Positions 1-6,178 of a stretch of 6,363 nt of DNA are shown piece by piece (the first letter of the stretch is position 1; every line of letters starts with the position of its first letter). Below the pieces are notes generated by a model. It ran no database searches and had not been told where the DNA came from. It saw nothing but the letters and a program-made list of their open reading frames with translations. The stretch comes from Actinomycetota bacterium (GTDB lineage Bacteria > Actinomycetota > Thermoleophilia > Gaiellales > Gaiellaceae). The position numbers were made by a program, and so were the translations under genes. The DNA lies in contig VAXY01000169.1 of NCBI GenBank assembly GCA_005885085.1, positions 1 through 6,363 on the forward strand, in the 5' to 3' direction.

Positions 1-813
1 CAACCCTCGCTCTCCCAGCAGATCCGCTCGCTCGAGGCCGACCTGGGCGGCGAGCTGATCGAGCGGCTCCCGCGCGGCCTCCGGCTCACGGCCGCAGGCA
101 AGGCCCTCCTGCCCGAGGCGCAGGCCGCCGTGCGGGCCGCCGACCGCGCCGGCGCCGCCGCGCGCATGGCCCTGGGCCTGGAGGCCGGCGAGCTCGAGGT
201 GGCGACCCTGCTCTCGATGACCGTGGGCATCCTGCCGTCGGCGATCACACGCTGGCACGAGCGCTACCCGGACATCGAGATCCGCATGATCGAGTACACC
301 CATCGCTCGATGCTCGAAGACGACGTGCGTGCCGGCGTAGGCGACATCGCGCTCGGGCCCATGCCGGCCTCGTGGCCCGGCCGGGTGGAGCCGCTCGGCT
401 GCGAGGAGCTCGTCGTCGTCGTCTCACGCTCGGATCCGCTCGCGGAAAGACACAAGCTGGAGCTGGAAGAGCTCGCCGACCGCCGCTGGATCCTGTTCCA
501 GCCGGGCCACGGGCTGACGGAGGTCGTTGCTGCGGCGTGCAGGCGGGCCGGCTTCCAGCCCCGCCCCGCTGTCCGCACCACGCAGGTCGAGGCCGCCACG
601 CGGCTGGCGGCGGCCGGGCTCGGGCCGACGATGGTGCCCGACAACGTGCTCTCGCCTGCGCTCGACGCCGCCGTCCTGCACCTCGAACCGCCGGTCCTGC
701 GCGAGCTTGCGGCCTACACGCGCAGCTGGACCGCGCTCTCGACCGCGTTCGTGGAGGCTCTGCGCCAGGGCGACTGGTCGAGGCAGCCTCCGGAGCCGGC
801 GGTGCTGGTCTGA
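1..813 (+). CDS. LysR-family transcriptional regulator (5' truncated)
   Basis: The reading frame is open from base 1 to a TGA at 811-813, giving 270 visible residues. The gene starts before the window. LysR regulators are usually about 300 residues, so roughly 25-35 N-terminal residues are missing. The visible start is the second half of the winged helix-turn-helix: a recognition helix reading PSLSQQIRSLE (residues 2-12), then a wing ending in LTAAG (29-33). A linker helix follows. From about residue 58 comes the periplasmic-binding-protein-like effector domain, opening with GELEVATL and containing ERYPDIEIRM and a GDIALGP segment. It should bind a small-molecule inducer and control nearby genes; the downstream catabolic operon is the obvious target, which is inference. 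It points the same way as that operon with only 31 bases between them, whereas many LysR genes are divergent from their targets. In-frame GTG and ATG codons at 130 and 166 are internal and not starts. The family call is secure; the inducer is unknown. Confidence 0.93.
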   Translation, partial: QPSLSQQIRSLEADLGGELIERLPRGLRLTAAGKALLPEAQAAVRAADRAGAAARMALGLEAGELEVATLLSMTVGILPSAITRWHERYPDIEIRMIEYTHRSMLEDDVRAGVGDIALGPMPASWPGRVEPLGCEELVVVVSRSDPLAERHKLELEELADRRWILFQPGHGLTEVVAAACRRAGFQPRPAVRTTQVEAATRLAAAGLGPTMVPDNVLSPALDAAVLHLEPPVLRELAAYTRSWTALSTAFVEALRQGDWSRQPPEPAVLV

Positions 814-832
814 GAGAATCGCCTACGATGAC

Positions 833-839
833 GAGGAGG
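833..839 (+). promoter_or_regulatory. Shine-Dalgarno sequence of the larA-like gene
   Basis: GAGGAGG lies five bases before the ATG at 845. It is the strongest ribosome binding site in the window. It decides this ATG over the out-of-frame ATG at 828, which leads only to a 9-codon frame. The 31-base gap 814-844 shows no hairpin or convincing -35/-10 pair, so the gene may be read from the regulator's transcript or from a promoter inside the regulator's 3' end. Confidence 0.8.
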
Positions 840-844
840 GGCCG

Positions 845-2248
845 ATGCCGAAGCTGACCATTCCCTTCGAGTCGCTCGATCCGCTCATGATCGGCGCCTC
901 GGACGACGAGAGCAAGGTCTCGCGCGAGACGCTCGAGCTCGAGATCCCGCAGCAGAACCTGCTCGCAGCCGTGTATCCGGAGGAGCCCGACCCGGTGCCG
1001 GATGCGACGGAGGCGGCGAGGCACGCGCTCGAGGCGCCGGTCTCCGGCCCGCGCTTCTCCGAGATCCTCGCCGGCGCGACCCGCGTCTGCGTGATCGTCG
1101 ACAACCAGTTCCGGCCCACACCGCAGTCGAAGCTCCTGCCGGCGGTGCTGGACGCGATCGAGGCGGCCGGCGTCGAGGCGACCATGGTGTGCGCGAACGG
1201 CAAGGTGTTCCCGATGTCTGACTCGGACATCGAGCAGAAGATCGGTCCCGACAACCTCGCCCGCATGGAGCGGCTCGGAATCGAGTTCCACCAGAACGAG
1301 CCGCGCAACGCCGAGGCGTACGACTACGTCGGGGTTTCGTCGCGGGGGACTCCGATCTGGCTGCACAAGGAGGTCGCCCGCTGCGACGTCAAGATCTCCA
1401 TCGGGCAGGCGCAGGCCAACCACTGGGGCGCGGGAGGCGGCGGCAAGCTGATCCTGCCGGGCGTGGTCTCGGACGAGACGATCGAGTCCAACCACTGCGC
1501 GTTCGTCCCCTCCCCGCAGACGCACTACGGCGCCTATGCCGGGCCGATGCGCTCCGACATCGACGAGGCCGCGAGGATGTGCGGGCTGACCTGCACGATG
1601 AACGTCGTGCTCGACACGCGCGGCCGTGTGATCGAGTGCCTGTTCGGCTCGCATCCCGAGGCGCACCGGGCCGCGATCGAGCGCTTCAACGAGATCTACG
1701 CGTACGAGCACCCGGGCGACCAGGCCGACATCGCGATCTGCGGCGTTTTCGCCCCGACCGACCATCTCTTCTTCCACACCGGCTGGGGCTGCATGTCGGC
1801 CGACTTCGTCCTGAAGGACGGCGGCACGCTCATCTACTGCTCGCCCTCACCGGGGGTCTCGACAGCGGTCGGCGACTTCCCAGGCCTCGCGCTCATGGAC
1901 CTGATGAAGCCGTACATGCCGGCCACTCCCGAGAACTACCAGCAGGTGCTCCGGGACATCCACGCCCGCAAGATCCAGATGTGGGCCGGCTGCATCTGGG
2001 TCCCGATCTACGAGGTGATGACGCGCAAGCACCTGAAGCTCGTGACGCTCCAGGAGAACCTGGAGATGGCCGCCGACATCGGCATCGACGCGACGACCTC
2101 GCTGGACGAGGCGTTCGACGAGGCGATGAAGACCCATGGTCCGGACGCGAAGGTGATCGTCCTGCCGTTCGCGCGGTACCAACTGCCCCGGAACATGGTG
2201 CGGTTGGAGGCCGAGCCGCTCCGGTTCCCTCAGGAGGCGCACGCGTAG
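845..2248 (+). CDS. LarA-superfamily (nickel-dependent racemase/epimerase-like, DUF2088) protein
   Basis: A 467-residue cytoplasmic protein with no signal peptide or membrane segment, close in size to LarA (about 425). LarA racemises lactate by hydride transfer to a nickel-pincer nucleotide, and relatives act on other alpha-hydroxy acids. Matching motifs by eye: VDNQFRPTP (85-93), with R90 at the place of LarA R75; the NH-to-GGGGK stretch (192-201), with H193 at H174 and K201 at K184, the lysine that holds the pincer; LPGV (204-207); and ETIESNH (211-217), with H217 at the nickel ligand H200. Several catalytic or substrate positions differ. The usual GTHR reads GKVF (119-122), losing the acid/base histidine H108. 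The usual YQxxK reads FHTGW (310-314). The protein has 11 cysteines, including CxxxC at 246-250. The substrate is therefore probably not lactate and could be a larger hydroxy acid. No larB, larC or larE cofactor genes are in the window. Family call good; function open. Confidence 0.82.
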   Translation: MPKLTIPFESLDPLMIGASDDESKVSRETLELEIPQQNLLAAVYPEEPDPVPDATEAARHALEAPVSGPRFSEILAGATRVCVIVDNQFRPTPQSKLLPAVLDAIEAAGVEATMVCANGKVFPMSDSDIEQKIGPDNLARMERLGIEFHQNEPRNAEAYDYVGVSSRGTPIWLHKEVARCDVKISIGQAQANHWGAGGGGKLILPGVVSDETIESNHCAFVPSPQTHYGAYAGPMRSDIDEAARMCGLTCTMNVVLDTRGRVIECLFGSHPEAHRAAIERFNEIYAYEHPGDQADIAICGVFAPTDHLFFHTGWGCMSADFVLKDGGTLIYCSPSPGVSTAVGDFPGLALMDLMKPYMPATPENYQQVLRDIHARKIQMWAGCIWVPIYEVMTRKHLKLVTLQENLEMAADIGIDATTSLDEAFDEAMKTHGPDAKVIVLPFARYQLPRNMVRLEAEPLRFPQEAHA

Positions 2249-2255
2249 CGCGGTC

Positions 2256-2525
2256 GTGGACGCGCAGATCCGTGGGTCGACGACGATCGTCGAGTTGCTC
2301 CGCCGTTATCCCGGCGGCGAGGCGGCACGGCTCATGGCGGAGCTCAGCTGGGCGTGCGCACATTGCGGCGGCGCGTTTCACGAGCCGCTGACGATGGCGG
2401 CGAAGCGCCACGCCTGCGATCCACGCGCCGTGCTGGAGGCGTTCCGCTCTCTCGACGAGCCCGGCGGGCCCGACCCGGAGCTCGTGCGGCGGGCCGCCAC
2501 GCGGGTCGTGACAGGTACGACGTGA
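2256..2525 (+). CDS. Small CxxC protein, DUF1858 / ScdA N-terminal-like
   Basis: An 89-residue soluble protein beginning at GTG 2256, eight bases after the larA-like stop. The order matches the DUF1858 and ScdA N-terminal folds: a TTIVELLRRYP helix (9-19), a short helix, a cysteine turn WACAHCGG (32-39) with C34 and C37, then a second helix region ending DPRAVLEAF. C54 is a third cysteine. An in-frame ATG at 2334 would drop the conserved first helix, so GTG 2256 is preferred. No good ribosome site sits in front of it; the nearest AGGAGG (2232-2237) is 18 bases away, so reinitiation after the upstream gene is likely. Relatives occur as small redox or iron-sulfur-related domains, such as the hybrid-cluster-associated disulfide family and the N-terminus of the iron-centre repair protein ScdA. 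A role in electron transfer or in maturing the neighbouring molybdenum hydroxylase is inference only. Confidence 0.72.
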   Translation: MDAQIRGSTTIVELLRRYPGGEAARLMAELSWACAHCGGAFHEPLTMAAKRHACDPRAVLEAFRSLDEPGGPDPELVRRAATRVVTGTT

Positions 2526-4534
2526 CCGTCACAACGGCCACGCAGCCGTGGGTCGGCCGACCTCTTCCACGTCTCGAAGACGAAGCGCTGCTGCGCGGGG
2601 AGGGACGCTTCGTCGACGATCTCGATCCCGTTCCGAATGTCCGGCATGCCGCGATCCTGCGCTCGCTGGTGCCGCATGCCCGGATCCGCGGGCTCGACCC
2701 TTCGGCGGCGCTCGGGCTGCCCGGAGTGGTCGGCGTGGTGACCGGCGCCGACGTGGCCGCGATGTCGCGGCCGTTTCCCGCCGGCATCGAAAGTGGCGTC
2801 GAGTACCTGGCCGCGGCGCACGAGGTGACGCGGTACGCGGGTGAGCCGCTGGCCGTCGTCGTAGCGAACGACCGGTACGTTGCCGAGGACGCCGCCGAGC
2901 TGATCCAGGTCGACTACGAGCCGCAGGAGGCGGTGCTGGACGTGGAGACCGCCGTCGAGAGCGACGCGTGCGTGCACGACCGCTCGTTCGTCTACGGCGA
3001 CGTCGACGCGGCGCTTGGGGCCGCGGACCTCGTCGTGCGAGAGCGGTTCCGTTTCCCGCGCTGGAGCTGCACGCCGGTCGAGTGTTACGGCGTGATCTGC
3101 GACTGGGACGAGGCCACCGGGACGTTGACTGCGTGGTCCAACTTCCAGGGGCCTTTTACGCTGCACTCGGTTGCGGCCGCGGCGCTGCGGCTGCCCGGCT
3201 CGAAGCTGCGGCTGATCACCCCGCGCGACTCGGGCGGATCGTTCGGGATCAAGTCGGCGGTGTACGCGTACGTCGTCCTGATCGGCCTCGCCTCGCGGCG
3301 GTTCGGCGTGCCGGTGCGCTGGACCGAGGACCGGCTCGAGCACCTGGCGGCGAGCTCGGCGTCCACCGCACGCGTCACGGAGCTCGAGGCAGGCTTCGAC
3401 TCGGAGGGCAGGCTGCTCGGGCTCCGCTACGACGCGATCGAAGACGTCGGCGCGTACGTGCGCGCGCCGGAGCCGGCGACGCTCTACCGCATGCACGGCT
3501 CGCTCGCCGGTGCGTACGACGTGCCGAACGTGGCCGCGAGGAATCGCGTCGTACTGACCAACCGCTGCCCGACCGGGCTCAACCGTGGTTTCGGCGGCCC
3601 GCAGGTCTACTTCGCGCTCGAGCGGACGATGGCGATCGCCGCCGGGCGGCTCGGGCTCGATCCGGCCGAGGTGGCGCGACGCAACCTGATCGGGCGCGAC
3701 GAGTTTCCCTACCGGACCGCCTCCGGATCTCTCTACGACTCTGGGGACTACGGCGCGTGCCTCGAGCGCGCGCTCAAAGTCGCGCGCTACGACGATCGGC
3801 GGGCCGAGCAGGCGGCGGCACGGGACGAAGCACGCCTCCTCGGCATCGGGATTGCCTGCGTCGTCGAACCGTCGATCTCGAACATGGGCTACATCACGCT
3901 GGCGCAGACAGCAGCCGAGCGCGCGGAGACGCTCCCGAAGTCCGGGAACGCGGAGGGCGCCACCGTGATGGTGAATCCCCTGGGCGGGGTGACGGTGCGG
4001 ATCTCCACGACGCCGCAGGGACAAGGTCACAAGACGGTCGCCGCGCAGGTCGTGGCCGACACGCTCGGGCTCGAGCCCGCCGACATCGACGTCGTCTCCG
4101 AGCTGGACACCGCGACGGATGCCTGGACGGTCGCTTCCGGGAACTACTCGTCCCGCTTCTCGGGCGTCGGCACCGGCGCAGTACTGCGCGCTGCGGAGAA
4201 GGTCGCGCAGAAGCTGCAACGGATCGCCGCGCCCCAGTTGGGGTGCGAGCCGCAACACGTCGAGCTGCGCGACGCAAAGGCATGGCACGGCGGAGACTGG
4301 CGGGGATCGCGCACTGGAACCCCCACGCGCTGCCCGAGGGCGTCGAGCCGGGCGTACACGAGACCGCCTACTACACGGCGCCGAACCTCGCGCCGCCGGA
4401 CGACGACGACCGGGTCGCATCCTCGGCCGCGCACGGATTCCTGGTGGACGTCGCCGTCGTCGAGGTCGAGCGCGAGACGGGTGCCGTGCGCGTGCTCGAC
4501 TACGTCAGCGTCCACGACGCCGGGCGGCTGCTGA
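2522..4534 (+). CDS. Large subunit, N-terminal reading frame (about residues 1-590 plus out-of-frame tail)
   Basis: This is the piece translated as the sequence stands: 670 residues from GTG 2522 to the stop at 4532-4534. Conserved sequence runs through VELRDAKAW (580-588). After that the frame becomes an arginine/threonine/serine-rich tail with no family resemblance, typical of a GC-rich gene read in the wrong frame. The product would keep the hammerhead domain and the first Mo-cofactor loops but lack the final cofactor-binding region and the catalytic glutamate, so it should be inactive. A weak AGG (2513-2515) precedes the start by six bases; coupling to the upstream stop is the likelier way of initiation. 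Confidence 0.7.
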   Translation: MTVTTATQPWVGRPLPRLEDEALLRGEGRFVDDLDPVPNVRHAAILRSLVPHARIRGLDPSAALGLPGVVGVVTGADVAAMSRPFPAGIESGVEYLAAAHEVTRYAGEPLAVVVANDRYVAEDAAELIQVDYEPQEAVLDVETAVESDACVHDRSFVYGDVDAALGAADLVVRERFRFPRWSCTPVECYGVICDWDEATGTLTAWSNFQGPFTLHSVAAAALRLPGSKLRLITPRDSGGSFGIKSAVYAYVVLIGLASRRFGVPVRWTEDRLEHLAASSASTARVTELEAGFDSEGRLLGLRYDAIEDVGAYVRAPEPATLYRMHGSLAGAYDVPNVAARNRVVLTNRCPTGLNRGFGGPQVYFALERTMAIAAGRLGLDPAEVARRNLIGRDEFPYRTASGSLYDSGDYGACLERALKVARYDDRRAEQAAARDEARLLGIGIACVVEPSISNMGYITLAQTAAERAETLPKSGNAEGATVMVNPLGGVTVRISTTPQGQGHKTVAAQVVADTLGLEPADIDVVSELDTATDAWTVASGNYSSRFSGVGTGAVLRAAEKVAQKLQRIAAPQLGCEPQHVELRDAKAWHGGDWRGSRTGTPTRCPRASSRAYTRPPTTRRRTSRRRTTTTGSHPRPRTDSWWTSPSSRSSARRVPCACSTTSASTTPGGC

Positions 4535-4866
4535 ATCCACTCATCGTCGAGGGCCAGGTTCGCGGCGGCTTCGCCCACGGCGTCGGCGCCGCGCTGTTCG
4601 AACGGATCGTCTATGACGAGGACGGCAATCTCCTGACGGGCACGTTCATGGACTACTTGTGCCCAACCGCGGCAGACGTGCCGTCCCTGCGCATGGAGCA
4701 CCTCGAGACTCCCTCCCCGTTCACGGCGCTCGGGGCCAAGGGGCTCGGGGAAGGCACGACGATGAGTGCACCGGTTGCGATCGCGAATGCGGTTGCCGAC
4801 GCGCTCGGCGTCGACGCACTCGAGTTGCCGCTCACGCCGGCCCGCGTCTGGGAGCTGCTCGCGTGA
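4282..4866 (+). CDS. Large subunit, C-terminal reading frame
   Basis: The second frame holds the rest of the large subunit, conserved from about AGIAHWNP to the TGA at 4864-4866. It carries SSAAHGFLVDVAVVEVE, the DAGRLLNP segment, a GGFAHGVGAAL stretch and GAKGLGEG with the catalytic glutamate, ending in an ALGVD…LPLTPARVWELL tail typical of the family. ATG 4282 is the first available start, but its only upstream purine run (AAAGG, 4276-4280) sits one base away, too close to act as a ribosome site. I therefore read this as the displaced end of one gene and not as a separate gene. The stop overlaps the medium subunit's GTG. Confidence 0.6.
   Translation: MARRRLAGIAHWNPHALPEGVEPGVHETAYYTAPNLAPPDDDDRVASSAAHGFLVDVAVVEVERETGAVRVLDYVSVHDAGRLLNPLIVEGQVRGGFAHGVGAALFERIVYDEDGNLLTGTFMDYLCPTAADVPSLRMEHLETPSPFTALGAKGLGEGTTMSAPVAIANAVADALGVDALELPLTPARVWELLA
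4283..4305 (+). other. Frameshift junction in the large-subunit gene
   Basis: Family-like coding passes here from the frame of GTG 2522 to the frame one base earlier, which means a net loss of one base (or 3n+1). Adding one G to the GGGG run at 4302-4305 would rejoin the frames as ...AWHGGDWRGIAHWNP..., a simple homopolymer explanation. Alternatively the break lies near 4288, giving ...AKAWHG-RRLAGIAHWNP, perhaps with a few codons lost as well. No slippery heptamer in the correct register was found, so programmed frameshifting is not supported. Confidence 0.75.
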
Positions 4867-5720
4867 AGCCGGTGCCGTTCACATACGTGCGCGCGGAGTC
4901 GGTCGAGCAGGCGGTGGACGCGTTGCGCGCCCACGGCGGCGAGGCGAAGCTGCTGGCCGGGGGGCAGAGCCTCGTCCCTGCGCTGAACATGCGGCTCGCG
5001 CGACCGTCCGTGCTCGTCGACCTGAATCGCGTTCCCGGCCTCGACCGCATCGACGAGGAGAACGGCGGCATCCGGATCGGGGCGCTCGTACGCCAATCCG
5101 CGGCCGAGCGCGCGCAACTCGTGCACGAACGGTGTCCGCTGCTCGCGAAGAGCCTGCCGCTCGTTGGCCACTTCGTCACTCGCAACCGCGGCACGATCGG
5201 CGGCTCGATCGCGCACGCCGATGCCGCTGCCGAGTTGCCACTCGCCCTCGTCGCGCTCGCAGGCAGCGTGATCACCACGCTGCGAACGATCCCGGCAGCA
5301 GATTTCTTCGTCGGCCACTTCACGACAGCGCTTGCTGACGACGAGCTCGTCGTCGCAAGCACGTGGCCGCGGGCACGTTCGGGCGAGGGCTCTGCATTCG
5401 GAGAATTCGCGCCGCGGCACGGCGACTTCGCGCTCGCGTCCGCCGCCTGCGTCCTACGCGTCGAGAACGGCGCCGTCGCCGAGGCGCGCCTCGCGGTCGG
5501 CTCCGTCACCGACCGGCCTGAGCTTCTCGACGTCGAGCCGCTGCTCGGACGCCCGCTCGACGACGATGGCGTGCGCTCGCTCGGCACGGCTGCCGCCGCT
5601 GCGGTCGACCCCCCGCCGAACCTGCACGGCTCGCCCCGCTACCGGCGCGCGCTGCTGGGTACGCTCGTGGAGCGCGCGCTGCGAACCGCCTGGGCCCGCG
5701 CGACGGAGACGCCGTCGTGA
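4863..5720 (+). CDS. FAD-binding medium subunit of molybdenum hydroxylase (CoxM-type)
   Basis: A 285-residue protein, the usual size for CoxM/XdhB-type subunits. It binds FAD and carries electrons from the iron-sulfur subunit to the final acceptor. FAD motifs are clear: AGGQSLVPALNMRLARP (32-48) and TIGGSIAHADAAAE (111-124), where the variant HADAAAE replaces the common HxDPAxD. The C-terminal CO-dehydrogenase flavoprotein-like domain starts near FGEFAPRHGDFALAS (179-193). No extra 4Fe-4S loop of the 4-hydroxybenzoyl-CoA reductase type is seen. The GTG start at 4863 overlaps the large-subunit stop by four bases (GTGA), with GGGAG at 4850-4854 eight bases upstream. In-frame coding could extend back to 4659, but that region is the large subunit's C-terminus in another frame and shows no family sequence. 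The gene is intact, which argues that the complex was functional until recently or that the upstream break is an artefact. Confidence 0.93.
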   Translation: MKPVPFTYVRAESVEQAVDALRAHGGEAKLLAGGQSLVPALNMRLARPSVLVDLNRVPGLDRIDEENGGIRIGALVRQSAAERAQLVHERCPLLAKSLPLVGHFVTRNRGTIGGSIAHADAAAELPLALVALAGSVITTLRTIPAADFFVGHFTTALADDELVVASTWPRARSGEGSAFGEFAPRHGDFALASAACVLRVENGAVAEARLAVGSVTDRPELLDVEPLLGRPLDDDGVRSLGTAAAAAVDPPPNLHGSPRYRRALLGTLVERALRTAWARATETPS

Positions 5721-6178
5721 CCGCACTCGAGGTCACCGTCAATGGACGCACGCACAGGGAGGACGTCGAGCCTCGCCTTCTGTTGTCCGACTTCCTGCGC
5801 CACACGCTCGGGTTGACCGGCACGCACGTCGGCTGCGAACACGGCGTCTGCGGCGCCTGCACGATCCGCCTCGACGGGGCGGCCGTGCGTTCCTGCCTCC
5901 TACTGGCGGTGCAGGCCGACGGCTGCACGATCGAGACCGTCGAGGGGCTCGCCGCAAACGGCGAGCTGCATCCGCTGCAGGCAGCCTTTCGCGAGCATCA
6001 CGCCCTGCAATGCGGCTTCTGCACCTCGGGGATCCTGATGGCGGCGGCGAACCTGCTCGAGCAGGACGGGACGCCGACGCGGGACGAGATCGTCGACATG
6101 CTGTCGGGGCACCTCTGCCGGTGCACGGGCTACGAGCCGATCGTCGACGCGATCGCACAGGTCGCGGGCACCTCGTGA
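5717..6178 (+). CDS. [2Fe-2S] small subunit of molybdenum hydroxylase (CoxS-type)
   Basis: A 153-residue protein with the full two-cluster signature of the family. The N-terminal plant-ferredoxin-type cluster uses C40, C45, C48 and C60 (GCEHGVCGACT then SC). The C-terminal four-helix domain holds the second cluster with C99, C102, C134 and C136 (QCGFCTSG and HLCRCTGY). It passes electrons from the Mo centre to FAD. The length is typical of stand-alone CoxS proteins and all eight ligands are present. The GTG start at 5717 overlaps the medium-subunit stop (GTGA), with GGAG at 5705-5708 eight bases upstream. Gene order is large-medium-small, unlike the medium-small-large order of the classical cox CO dehydrogenase operon. 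Confidence 0.96.
   Translation: MTALEVTVNGRTHREDVEPRLLLSDFLRHTLGLTGTHVGCEHGVCGACTIRLDGAAVRSCLLLAVQADGCTIETVEGLAANGELHPLQAAFREHHALQCGFCTSGILMAAANLLEQDGTPTRDEIVDMLSGHLCRCTGYEPIVDAIAQVAGTS

Larger units (their letters stand above)
2522..4866 (+). pseudogene. Molybdopterin-binding large subunit, xanthine dehydrogenase family (frameshifted)
   Basis: The whole locus spans two frames. The intact product would be about 781 residues, normal for CoxL/XdhA-type large subunits. These bind molybdenum-molybdopterin cytosine dinucleotide and hydroxylate a C-H bond with oxygen from water. It starts at GTG 2522, overlapping the previous stop by GTGA. Visible motifs: N-terminal a/b-hammerhead beginning VGRPLPRLEDEALL (11-24); Mo-cofactor loops NFQGP (207-211), GGSFG (238-242) and RGFGGPQ (355-361); TTPQGQGH (496-503). 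In the second frame come RLLNPLIVEGQVRGG and GAKGLGEG, whose GAA at 4750-4752 codes the expected catalytic glutamate. RGFGGPQ is the xanthine dehydrogenase form. The CO dehydrogenase signature AYxCSFR is absent, so this is not CODH. The frame breaks between about 4283 and 4305, while everything on both sides is well conserved. Either a recent mutation or a sequencing/assembly error explains it. Substrate unknown. Confidence 0.85.

Noticed and set aside
527..844. N-terminal extension of the larA-like gene back into the regulator
   Set aside because: The extension overlaps the well-conserved LysR effector domain in another frame, and a strong ribosome site sits directly before ATG 845.
814..844. 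Promoter, LysR operator or terminator between the first two genes
   Set aside because: The 31 bases show no inverted repeat, no U-rich hairpin and no convincing -35/-10 pair. The LysR T-N11-A box is too loose to call from chance.
245..1777. A 510-codon open frame on the - strand opposite the regulator and larA-like gene
   Set aside because: It spans two real genes on the other strand, has low-complexity Arg/Ala/Pro-rich sequence and resembles no family I know.
2232..2237. AGGAGG as the ribosome site of the small CxxC gene
   Set aside because: It is 18 bases before the GTG at 2256, too far for normal use, and no start codon in the right frame sits closer to it.
2354..2521. N-terminal extension of the large subunit to ATG 2354
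   Set aside because: It would be the small CxxC gene read out of frame. Family similarity begins just after GTG 2522, which has the GTGA overlap seen at the other junctions.
4270..4310. Programmed -1 ribosomal frameshift in the large subunit
   Set aside because: No X XXY YYZ heptamer is in the correct register (GCA AAG and CGG GGA do not fit), and I know of no such mechanism in this family.
2378..4420. A 680-codon open frame on the - strand opposite the large subunit
   Set aside because: It is arginine- and proline-rich, lacks any recognisable motif, and lies wholly opposite a strongly conserved gene. Long antisense frames are expected in DNA this rich in G+C.
4653..5420. A 255-codon - strand frame opposite the medium subunit
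   Set aside because: It is a shadow of the FAD subunit, which has full family motifs on the + strand.
2522..6178. Aerobic carbon monoxide dehydrogenase (coxLMS)
   Set aside because: The CO dehydrogenase loop motif AYxCSFR is absent, the RGFGGPQ form is present, and the gene order differs from the classical cox operon.
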